64,000 nt of DNA from Phoma sp. XZ068 (Eukaryota > Ascomycota > Dothideomycetes > Pleosporales > Didymellaceae): contig RBKR01000021.1 in the NCBI GenBank assembly GCA_004835665.1, positions 1-64,000 of the forward strand, in the 5' to 3' direction. Below are positions 26,503-36,600 of this stretch, in pieces. Below the pieces are notes generated by a model that saw only the letters and a list, made by a program, of their open reading frames with translations, was not told the origin of the DNA and made no database searches. Position numbers and translations under genes: made by a program. Position 1 is the first letter of the stretch; every line of letters begins with the position of its first letter.

Positions 26503-29424
26503 AGAGAAGCTTCGAGAAGCATGCGCCACAGCTCGAGCGATTTTGGCATAGCGCGGATGTATAATGTAGGCCGCTTAGTGTATAGAACGCGCTTTCTTAG
26601 CACGCGAAGAATTCTCGCTCAAATGCGAGGGCCTGCGTATCTCCGCGGATAAATCCGGAGTAGGTGTTGTTGGACGCTGCTCATCTTCGCACTTTGGAGG
26701 TAACTTTTTGACACACTGGTACATGTACTGAAGCCTCCGAGGTCGCGATAGTCGTAGTTTTCAACGGGAGGATATGGGTGCATCGTCGTAGCAGCTTCAC
26801 GCGCTGCAGACAGAATGCCTGAAAGTATGACCAAGACTGCTGTAATATTACGGTTTAACCTTGGCGGTGGATCGTGCTACAACTGAAGTATATTAATAGG
26901 CTGGTTTGGATTTCATGTGATGGTGGGTTGCAGAGTGGTGTTGCTTAAAGATTTTTGTGGTTCTGCGCGGTGGGATGTTCTAACCGTAGGGAGGGAGGTT
27001 ACTCATCACTATTGGTGGCTTGCTGTGCCGCTGTTTGCCTCGAGGCCGTCTTGGACAAACGTCTCGGGTGCTGTGTTTAACTGCGCCTTAGGCATACTCG
27101 ATACGGGATACAGGTATCTGTCACACAATTGAGGCCTTCGGTGCAGTCGCTTGGGGCGCTGGAAAGGGTCCATCTGTGAAGAGCACAGCCATTCAAGATC
27201 GTGTCCGTCAAGGCATATGCACGTGTTGCAATTTAGCCAGACCGCGCCACTCGTCACTTAATATGAGGTAAAATTGTGGAAGCAAACAGAATGCACAGCT
27301 TGTCGTCGCGAGCGCTTGATGGGAGGGAAAATAAGCGCTCGACGTGGGTTGCAACCTGCACGCACATTGGTCGCTTGTATGGCGTGCTATGTCTATTTCA
27401 AGCACTGAAGACAAGGCGCTTAAAAGAAGGTCCCAATTATGGTTCCTGGGCCCTAACACCGCTCCTGCATCATAGTGATCACGATCAAGGTTTGTAGAAA
27501 CCAAATCTCGAATCCCTATTTTCGAATTTCGCATGCTAGGCTCGCTGTTTCAAGAGAAGTTTGATTGAATCTGCACTTTTTCGTTCGAAAGGCTGACACC
27601 GTCTTTGCAAACATGAGCTTATGGTCTGGCTCGTTAAATACCTTGGCGGCTGCTCAGCGCCTAAATCTCAAGCGCCCTCACGCTGAGGCCAAACCATGCT
27701 CAGTGGATTGCGCCTTCGGATTGCTGCGATAGGAAGCGATGTACGCCTGGCATCTGGAGTGAGTTTCTGAGAGTCCACTTCGCTGCTTGCCTGCTCTACC
27801 GCCTCTGGGGAAGGGAAGGATGCTCACAGTGCCTATAGCGGCTTGCCATGAAAGTATTGAAAGTCCTACGCAGCGCAGGTCCGATCAAGGCAGTCGAAGG
27901 CAGCATACCGGAAACGGCAATTCTCAAAGACGTCGTTCGCAGCAGGCCCCAGGCCCGGTTCATACTGAGGAACGATTGGCTGTACACTGAGCCGAGGCAG
28001 ATTCGCGCTTTGGACCTTGACTAACGTTAAAATGCAGTATCTTGGGGCGCTGGGCGGGGGCCCACTTATCGTGAGCTCTGTGACTTGTCGATAGGGAAGG
28101 CACAGGTCGCTATTATCCGTCAAGTGACTGTGGGTCCCACCTACACACGAATTGTACATGTGCTGTGATTCGAACAAGCGGCAAAGACAATCCCACCACG
28201 AACGATTATCTTGATGGATGCAGTAAGGTCAAAGTGCCAATTTTTTTTAGTTTTCAGAATTGATTTCCCATTTTCAATTTCCTAAAAGACGGAGCACTCA
28301 GCACCATGCCATATCATTGGTCATGCAATAGCCTATCGTAGACCTCGACCCTGCACCATTGCTGGCCCGTGAATGTGGCACGGCAAAGGAAGTCAGAGTT
28401 GAGGTTGTCAAGGCGTACAGTATGCGTCGCAAGTTGACCAAACACTGCATGATAAGGCTGAATTCTATTTCAAGCCCTAAAGGCCCTAAAGACAATGCGC
28501 TTACTGACACCCCGCATGGCACCATCCGTGCCACAACATACTGCAGATGAACAGAAGCCTCGTCCACTGTCACCCTTTGCCTTGGGGTTCACCAAAGGTT
28601 AGCCAGCAGTCCCCTCGCCTCCGTTGGTGATCTGGCTTCTATCTACGACTAACGCCTGAAGAAGTGATGAATCTACGCCTGTGTTTTTGTTCCTTAATTA
28701 CCATTCCTGTGTGTACAACATTGTTGTTTTAAGGCTCGCAGAGACATGTTTGCTCGTGCCATTAGGGTTGGAATACGTTCCCTAATTAAGTGTTGATGTT
28801 GCGAAGCTGCCCACTAGGTTCCTATGTGGCCGTGTTTTGTGGTGACCCGCTGCGAACGGGCGTTTTGGAGTGCACGGGCGATTCCCGTGTTAGCATTCAG
28901 CGAGTGCGGACGCATTCTGCGGGGAACAAAAGAAGGTTGCGGCGTTATAGACTGCACGGAATTGTTGTGCACGGGCTGTTTCGGCGTGCGGGCGTTCGCG
29001 CTACGGTCGATATGGCCGTGCGGGTAAATCGACCGCACAGAGAGTTCGCCCGCACGGGAAGATTGTAGCGCGCGGGCGCTTAAGGCGCAGGGGCTGATAG
29101 GCCGTACTTCCTAACCCGCCAACGCGGGACCTGCCCTCGGGGAAGCGCCGCCCGCATGGAGGCAGCCCGCACGGGAGCCTTGCCCACAGCACCAGACATG
29201 AATCAGCATGTTCGATTCCCAGTTTCAGCTGTTAGAGTAAGTTTAAGACGCGAGTCAGCGAAAACTAGCTTAACTGAATGAATGTGCAAATCAGAATCCA
29301 CAAACGGGAAAACGGAAAACGGAAAACGGGGAACAGGACACAGGAAACCGAAAAACAGAAGCATACTTGCAGCAGCAATGCACATATATCTGCGGCAAGA
29401 TACTGGAACTTGAGGTTGTAAATC
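26503..29424. other. GC-normal intergenic region without a convincing gene
   Basis: Mixed-composition sequence with only short, unconvincing frames on both strands. A short phrase, CTTGGGGCGCTGG, occurs at about 27,150 and again at about 28,042. A GC-rich stretch (about 28,840-29,190) is full of CACGGGC / GCCCGCACGGG units. GGAAAACGGAAAACGG runs occur near 29,310. This could be decayed genes or unmutated repeat remnants. Confidence 0.5.
27848..28024 (+). CDS. possible small gene or gene fragment, 58 aa
   Basis: A short frame from ATG 27,848 whose protein looks ordinary rather than random (MKVLKVLRSAGPIKAVEG ... RSRPQARFILRNDWLYTEP ... LDLD). It has no recognised domain and no neighbours that explain it. 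It may be the remnant of the end of a larger gene. Reported only as a weak candidate. Confidence 0.2.
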   Translation: MKVLKVLRSAGPIKAVEGSIPETAILKDVVRSRPQARFILRNDWLYTEPRQIRALDLD

Positions 29425-29792
29425 ATGTCATCTCAACAGCAATCACGCATCTCAGCATCGAGGAGTAGGCGAGCTGCCAACAACAATTATCAGAAGCTAT
29501 CGAAGACACTTTGCGAGAAATTAGCCAAGCTTTGCTTGGACTACGATACCCAGGTGTACTTCCTGGCTTACCGAAACGGCCGGTTCAATGGATTTGTATC
29601 AACAGACAAAGCGGGCCAGCCTTGGATACCTCCAAACCAAGAAGCTCTTGTGAGTATACCTCTCAACGCGTAATCAATCTAACATCTTTTGAGGGTAAGA
29701 TTTACCCTACTCCAGTAATCAAAACACCAAGTCGTTGCTACCGAGCTTCAGCACGTTCCGCTCGCATTCCAGAAAGCCCAGATTCTGGATGA
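29425..29792 (+). CDS. small MADS-box-like protein, two exons
   Basis: Exon 1 runs 29,425-29,649. A 50-bp intron, 29,650-29,699 (GTGAGT donor, CTAAC branch site, AAG acceptor), joins exon 2, 29,700-29,792, giving 105 residues. The N-terminal part (SRISASRSRRAANNNYQKLSKTLCEKLAKLCLDYDTQVYFLAYRNGRFNGFVSTDK) follows the pattern of the SRF/MADS domain: basic stretch, K-x(2)-L-x-E-K-x-x-x-L helix, then a hydrophobic strand and an N-G-R turn. It is followed by PWIPPNQEAL-IYPTPVIKTP, similar to the W-x-P-P ... YP-x-P tail of small fungal MADS-like proteins. Family members bind DNA as dimers; a regulatory role here is inference. Unspliced, the frame would end in eight unrelated residues, which supports the intron. 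Confidence 0.55.
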
Positions 29793-30010
29793 GAAAGTGG
29801 CCAGAATCGCAAACAGCGAGCGGTCTTTAGGTAGATCTGTCCTCCATATCTCCGGCGGGCAGAGTCATGGCATTCTATCTTGGACGACGACGACACACCA
29901 GCCTCGGAAAAGAAGGTATCGATGGCGTCGTTGAGTGTGTAGACAACATTAGGCATGTCAATTGGTTAAAGCGATGTCTTCTATCAAGCAAATGTTGTAC
30001 TGCCGCAGCC
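29793..30010. other. short convergent intergenic region
   Basis: 218 bases between the MADS-like gene (rightward) and the zinc-finger fragment (leftward). No further gene or clear terminator motif is visible. Confidence 0.4.
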
Positions 30011-30265
30011 TCAGTCCTCTTCGTCAATATCGTGCCGTTTCTCCAGCCATTTGATCAACTTGGCCATCTTGCCTTCGTACAAACCCTGATTGCACGATTT
30101 GCTATACACGTGTTGGAAGAGACCTGATAGCTTCGTAAATTCTGTGTCGCATTCGGGACATCTGAATGGATAGACCTGCTCGCTATACTCGGATTGTAGA
30201 TCAGCGCGATTGAGTAGGTCATTCCGATAGTCTCCATCAATACACGCCTCCCATTGGTAACACAT
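30011..30265 (-). pseudogene. C2HC zinc-finger gene fragment
   Basis: From its first ATG at 30,265 the frame gives 84 residues; upstream it is open only to a TTG at 30,304. It contains one finger, CPEC-x12-H-x5-C (FRCPECDTEFTKLSGLFQHVYSKSC), followed by an acidic/Trp tail (KLIKWLEKRHDIDEED). This form is common at the C-terminus of fungal proteins of unknown role. It lies 10 bases downstream of the stop of the TPR gene on the same strand but in another frame. The two may be fragments joined by recombination, or one gene with a frameshift or missed intron. Confidence 0.5.
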
Positions 30266-30275
30266 TGCAGCAGAC

Positions 30276-30935
30276 TCATTTAAGTCGATCGTACCGGAGA
30301 CCAAGGTTGGCTCCCAGGCTGTTTAAGTATATTGTCCGAACTGGATAGTTGCCTGGCGTTGAGCTGACGGCCTGCTGTGCTGCTCGGATAGCCGCTTCTA
30401 GGTCGGCTATGTCGCCTGTTCGCTCGTACCGGCGACTAAGGCTATCTCCAAGGTTGCTTAAGCACAGCACCCGATCTAGATAGTTGTCTGGCGTTAAGCT
30501 GACGGCCTGCCGTGCTGCTTGGATGGCTGCCTCTAGGTCAGCTATGTCGCCTGTTCGCTTGTACCGCCGTTCAAGGCTGATTCCAAGGTTGGCTAAGTAT
30601 ATTCTCCGACGCGGATGGCTGTCTAGCGTTGAGTCGACGGCCTGCTGCGCTGCCTGGATGGCTGCTTCCCGGTCGGCCATGTCGCCTGTTCGCTTGTACC
30701 GCAGTTCCAACAATTCTCCATATGCGAAGAGAAGATCAGGAAGCCAATCACTGTCTGCTGGCGGGTGTTCGACTAACTTTGCGGCCTTGGCCACAGCAAC
30801 ATTGAGCGAATCCAGTTCGGGAGTGCGGGAATGTTCCTCGTCCGCCTGCGTTGCCATGGAGGCCAAAAGCTCCGCTGGCTCAATGCCGTCATCTGGCTGT
30901 AGCTTAGAGGATTGTGACAGCTCGCTGCTCTCCAT
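30276..30935 (-). pseudogene. truncated TPR-repeat protein (N-terminal part)
   Basis: 219 residues from ATG 30,935. After an acidic/Ser-rich N-terminus, three near-identical repeats of 44 residues (period 132 bases) carry the pattern GD-x-AD-x-EAAI-x-AA-x-QAV ... YL-x-NLG-x-x-L-x-x-RY-x-RT. These are tetratricopeptide repeats of the kind that in fungi form long arrays, often ending in a CHAT protease-like or NLR-type domain. Here the fourth repeat breaks at RYDR and the frame ends two residues later. The rest is missing and foreign zinc-finger sequence follows. Full-length relatives act as scaffolds in fungal self/non-self or death signalling; this copy is most likely a remnant. The repeats are nearly identical and not RIP-mutated. 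Confidence 0.7.
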
Positions 30936-31254
30936 TGCTATATGCTCGTTTATTATGTGTTAAAAAAAAAAGGCGCCTAACTGTGTCTAATACGCTATGA
31001 AATGTGTGTAAATATATCTAGAGTGCGTGTATCGGACGAGATGAACTCACTTCCAGCCAGCCTGCTCAGCAGCTATCGTGGCGGGGGCTGCGCATGTGGC
31101 GCAGGCTCTGCCTCGTATTCATCTGTGGAGGCTAAGCACCTGGCGTGTCACCTTGTGCAGGCAGCGAAAGTGGAATGCATTTAACTCGCACACGGCTCTC
31201 TCTAACCCTTCTCCATCCGAAGAGAAGCTGTTTGGTATTATCTTCATTGCCGTT

Positions 31255-32028
31255 ATGACGCTGAGCATCATCTCGTCGGACTTCTTCCTGCCCCTGGGTT
31301 CCGTCAAACTTGGGCGGCTCGTAAAGTCCGTCGATTTCCCCACCCTGAACTACCACGACCCCGCCTACCCGCAGGCTCCTGAAGAAAAACCTATTGTTCG
31401 CGGCCAGTATACGAGAGTGTCGCAAGGCGAAAGCAGTACCAGCTTTACGACAAAGCTGACATCACTGATGTCGTCTGGATTCTCAAAGCGAACGAACACC
31501 AAGGTCCGAATCGAGACGAACGCTGTCAAAACTTACACATTGGACAATTCAGCAGCCTGGTTCACGGAGGCTACAAACTTTGACGATACTAGAAGATGGA
31601 TAGAGCGTGCTCTTGGCGGGAATGGAATTTACCTTGTCGTTGGCTTTCATACCATGACGGACGCTCGCGTTGTGCATGAGTCGATCGAAGGACACCAGCT
31701 TGCCGGTGAGGTAACTCTCCCTGTTAGCTTGTCCCTCGCTGCTGTTAGCGCTGTCGCACCACTCGGTGGCATCCTCGACCCTGCTGTGGCTGGACACCAG
31801 AGGGTTCTGGATGGGGCGAAGACCCAGTTCGTCGTGCCTGGAGAGCAAATTTGTGCCTTGCAATATTGCAAGGTTTCTTATCAGTCACGAGCAATTTCCT
31901 ATACTGACAAGAAAAGAGGAACGGCACCTCTGCTAAATAGGAAAATTAAGCACATCTCTTTACAGAAAACCTACGCACGCGTAGACCAGATTTTTATTTC
32001 TAAGCAGATTAGCGCAGTTAGCCTTTAA
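31255..32028 (+). CDS. 258-aa protein of an unnamed fungal family, C-terminus probably lost
   Basis: The likely start is ATG 31,255 (MTLSIISSDFFLPLGSVKLGRLV); the frame extends to 31,078 only through GTG, with an unrelated-looking prefix. The protein reads as a soluble domain with LGSVKLGRLVKSV, a Ser/Thr-rich segment with charged strands (TKVRIETNAVKTYTLDN), a helix (WFTEATNFDDTRRWIERAL), a hydrophobic strand (GIYLVVGFHTMTDARVV), a Leu/Ala-rich segment (VSLSLAAVSAVAPLGG) and FVVPGEQICALQYCKVSYQ. I have the impression of a recurrent fungal family, sometimes near NLR-type genes, but cannot name it. The last 35-40 residues are Lys/Ile-rich and AT-rich at the edge of the RIP block, so the original end has probably been replaced. 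Confidence 0.6.
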   Translation: MTLSIISSDFFLPLGSVKLGRLVKSVDFPTLNYHDPAYPQAPEEKPIVRGQYTRVSQGESSTSFTTKLTSLMSSGFSKRTNTKVRIETNAVKTYTLDNSAAWFTEATNFDDTRRWIERALGGNGIYLVVGFHTMTDARVVHESIEGHQLAGEVTLPVSLSLAAVSAVAPLGGILDPAVAGHQRVLDGAKTQFVVPGEQICALQYCKVSYQSRAISYTDKKRGTAPLLNRKIKHISLQKTYARVDQIFISKQISAVSL

Positions 32029-32039
32029 ATTAAGCTACT

Positions 32040-32948
32040 ATAGGATGCAAAACCTTATCCCATGCTCTACATCTCGCTATTTAGCGCTTCTTGCGTCTAT
32101 TAGCTTGTTTGTCTTTATAATATATTACCCTACAGTGCTGTCTACTAGTCTAGTTTAATTTCTTGCAGTACTTAGGATTAATCTAGACATAGCATGCTTG
32201 CAAATAGCAAAGAACTACTTGTATATGCTAGCAGGCATAGTGTACTACATAAGGGTAATAGCAGCTAAGACGCTACTTACAGGCTTACAACGTAGCGCCT
32301 AGACAGAGCAGGCCCTATTACTAATTAGGTAATATAGAAAGTAGAGGATAGTAATACTAGGCTAGGACAAGGGGAAGGATTACTAGGTAGCAGGCTAGGT
32401 AAGAGAAGTACTTACCTTCTATACTGTTAATGTAGAGGAGGATATAAGGCCTATATACTAGAAGGGCTAATAGTTATATTTATACAGGAGCAGGGCACTA
32501 TAGCTAGAGAAGGTAAGGTTATTACTAAGGTTATAAGTAGAATAAGCTTAAGGCTATTAAGATATTTACTTAGTATAGTATAAGTTTTCTAGCAGATAAG
32601 AGAATTACAGGGCAAGAGTAGTAGTATATTTATACCTTCTATAAGTAGTAATATACCTATTTCTTAAGAAAGAAAATAGACTTACTTATATAGAACTCCT
32701 ATTAAAATTAGATTAGTATTCTAATATATAGTATAGTAGCTAGTAGATAAGCTATAAAACTAGCTTACTAAAGTATAGGGGCCTTACCTAACTATAGGTA
32801 GTAAATTAAGCTATTACTATATACTTACTATATAAATTAAGCTAAAGAAGCTATAGTAGAATATAGAGTACTATTTAGAGAGAGTAGAATTAAGTCTAGG
32901 TATTAGTAGGTAGTGTCTATATAGGTATAAGTATTTTCTATAGAACTA
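32040..32948. other. RIP-degraded AT-rich DNA, unidentified
   Basis: The AT-rich block begins within 50 bases of the 258-aa gene's stop. There are stops in all frames and almost no CG, apart from a less mutated stretch at about 32,270-32,310. I could not recognise a parent element. It ends at the left inverted repeat of the Fot1-like transposon. Confidence 0.7.
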
Positions 32949-33129
32949 ATATACCTTATAGGTAAGTAGATTAATAGGTAAGTAGATTACTTTTACTAAG
33001 CCCCTACTAAACTACCCTTCCTATACTAATACCTCTCTAATAATACTAGTTAGATATATTAAAGAAATATTAGGTATAGCTTATACTTTAGGCTCTTAAA
33101 TAAGATATAAATCTTTCTTAATAAGATGC

Positions 33130-33612
33130 TGTTAAGGTTGTAAACTAAGCAAAGCTTATAAATACTTCTAAGGTTAGTTCTCTAGGATAAGTGCTAGTAC
33201 AGAAGGGGTTAGTATAGATACCTAGTAAAACACTATAACAACTATAGAGTTAATAATAAGTAGTATAGATAGTTAATCTGTCTAGCTTAAGAGTTAGATT
33301 AAGTTCTAATAACAAAGTTAATTAATAAGGTTAAATACAATACTATAAGAGTAGTGTTCCTAATTACTATATACTAAGGAGTGTCCTATATTTCTTATAA
33401 TATCCTATAAAGTCCTATAGGAGGCCCTATAGTTTCTATAAGTAGTTTATAGTTTCTATAGGATATATATATAGTGTCTTATACTGTCTTATACTTTTAG
33501 TGTAGTTTATTTCTATAGGATTATAGGATATTATATAGTCTTCCTAGCCCTATACTATTAATCTATAACTATAACTTTATTATACTATGCCTCTTCCTTT
33601 AAGATTATAATA
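33130..33612 (-). repeat. LTR of Gypsy copy A (left; 3' LTR in coding sense)
   Basis: 483 bases starting TGTTAAGG and ending GATTATAATA, which corresponds to GATCGTAACA in the unmutated solo LTR at 11,749. It is preceded by the target duplication GATGC. Confidence 0.92.
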
Positions 33613-36600
33613 CTATCCTCCTCCTTTATAGTTTATATCCTTATAAACTAATAAATAGTTTCCTAAAGTACCTAAGCTTAATATACAACAAGAACCTAAA
33701 TTAATAATATTAGATATCTTGCTATAGTTGCCTGCAAGTACTATATAAAGAAGAACTTACCTTGTAAGATATCTTTATTATATAAGAAGTATAGAAATTA
33801 TAAATATAATAGAATAAAGAAGTATAAGCCTGTAGATTTGCCTATTCCTAACTTCTCTAAAATTAATAATAAGATATTATATCTAGAAGAAATAGAGGAT
33901 AAGGCTGCTAAAGCTAAGGAAGCTATAATAGCTACCTTATAGTCTACTTATACTAAATTAAACTAGGTATGCAAATAAAAGAAATTCTTAAAGCATTATA
34001 AATAGTAATAGTTTAATATAAGTGCTTAGTTTATTAAGGATATAGAGCACCTAGAGTAATAGAAGTTATTACTTAATAATATTACTATACTTAAGAACAG
34101 GTTAATGCCTAGCTTACTTACACTAGACTAGGTAATATATCCTCTGCCTCTAGACCCTAATACTACTAATACTAGTATAACAGCTAGTAGCAGTTTATAA
34201 GGTTTATTAATAGTTTCTATATATTTTCTAAGTTAGAGTATCCTAACTACTTAACTAGGTATTTATCCTTGCATCCTTTCTTTTAATATTATATTATTTT
34301 TTTAACTTTCTACTTAGTCTCTTCTTTAACCTAGTAGTAGAAGTCTTTCTAGATTAGTATATTAAGGTCTACTAGTTCTAATAGCAATATATAGAATATA
34401 GGGTATATTCTAGCATCTTATAGTAGTTTAAGTTAATAGTTTATAGGGCTAATTTGCCTAGAAATAAAAAATAGTCTAACCTTAATATAATCTAGTTTTT
34501 TTATTAGTCTTTTTATTTATAAGTTTTTTATAAGGAGATAGACTTTATCCCCCTCTTTTAGCTAAGGTGCTGTTTTTCTTTTCTAATTAATATAAGAGAT
34601 TGCTTATTATTAAGCTTTATTAATATTTTTAAGCAATTTTTAGTATACTTCCTTTAGTCTATATACTAAGGTTATTACTAAATCTATTTAGATATTACTA
34701 TTAAGAGATCTTATAAAGAGATTAGAATATCTTCTATAATTTGCAAAGAATAGTATTATACCTATTACTTCTAACAATTTATTATTATATATAATCTATA
34801 CTATAGGTAATAGTAAGACCTAGTTATCTTGCTTCTAGTTACTATATATCTTTAAGTATATTTCTATAGTCTAATTTATTCTTTCTATTTGTCTATCTGT
34901 TTATAGATAATATATAGTTAATAGCTTTTTCTTAGTACTAATAGCTGCTATAAGCATAGTCTAATAGTTTAATATAAAGAGCTTGTCTCTATTACTAATA
35001 ATTAATTCTAGTATACTATAGTAATAGATAATCCTATCTAGGAATACTTATATAAGCTACTCTATAGTATAACTATATTAAAATAGTATTATTTCTGCTG
35101 CTTTAGTAAACCTATCTACTATAATAAAGATTAAGTTATAGGTATATTCTATAATAGAGTCCTTAGAAATTAGTAGTTATATAACAAAATCTATTATAAT
35201 ATTTATCTATAGTGCTATTAGTAGCTCTATTACTTATATCTTTCTATACTTTATATATATACTATATTTATTCTATTAGTAATTAATATAGTTCTTAATA
35301 AACTTAGTAACCTTATCCTTTATATAGCTAAACTTATAGTGTTGTCTAATAAGTTCTATTATTTATATTATACTAGGGTGTCTATAAAGCAGGTTATTAT
35401 AATAATAGCTTATAATTTTATTTTTTAATTCCTCTAGTACCTTTATAGGTATACGCTGTTCCTGCTAAACTTATATTATATTATTAAGCTGCTAAGATAG
35501 TCCTAATAACCTATCCTTATTAATTCTAAGTATAGTAAACTAGTTAATAGTTTTTTCTCTAGCTAGATTGTATTGTCTACTAAGTGCGTTAGCTCTGCTA
35601 TTATCTTTTCCTAGTATATATAGTATCTTAAACTTATTCTATCCTAATAGCTTAGACTAGTATACTTATTATTAGTTAAGTATTTTAGTAGTAGTAAAGT
35701 GTACTAAGTTCTTATAATCTGTATAGATAGTAGGTTCTAAACAACTTTCTATATAGATTCTTTAATATTCTAGGGCTAATATAATAGCTAGTAATTCTTT
35801 ATTATATATATTATATTATTCTTCTAGTCCTAAGAACTTTCTAGAGTAGTAGGTAATTAGGTACTATTGTCTGTTTTGTTCTTATATAGTATAAGCTCCT
35901 AATACTAAATCCAAGGCATCTATCTTAATTTAAAGTAGTTTTCTACTCTTAAATATAATTATTATAGGTAGCTTAATATAGGACTATTTAAGTAACTAGA
36001 AAGCATTCTCTTATACTTATTCCTACTTAAATAGTATATTCTTCTATATAAGCTTTATAAGCAGCAAGGCCTTAAGTAAATAGTCCTTAATAAAGTATTA
36101 GTTAAAGTTAATAAATCCTAGAAATTCCTAAATTCTCTTAAGAGAGGTAGGGGTTAGCTAATCTTTTATAACCTAAATCTTTATTTTACTTATCTTAACT
36201 CTATATCTTCCTATAATATAGCTAAGGAATTCTACTTCTTCCTTATACTATTTATATTTCTTAGGTTTAAGTTAAAGATCTACCTTTCTAAGGCATTCTA
36301 ACACTTCTCTAATATAGTAAATATATTCTTTTAGTATTACTAAATATACTAGGATATTATTAAGGTATACTACTACTATAATATCTAAGTATACTTTTAA
36401 TATATTATTAATAAGGGCCTAATATATAGCTAGTGCGTTAGTAAGTCTAAATAGTATTACTAAGTACTTATAATAACTATAGCATATTCTAAATATAGTC
36501 TTCTATTCTTTACCTTCCTTTATATATATAAGGTTGTATACTCTATATAGATTAAGTGCAGTAAAGTATTATACTTTAGATAACTAATCCTATAATTCCT

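Noticed and set aside
28790..29192. Overlapping frames of 63-92 aa in a GC-rich stretch
   Set aside because: Composition is dominated by CACGGGC-type repeats and every frame is open by chance.
31078..31254. N-terminal extension of the 258-aa protein
   Set aside because: Begins at GTG and its sequence does not look like part of the domain; the ATG at 31,255 fits better.
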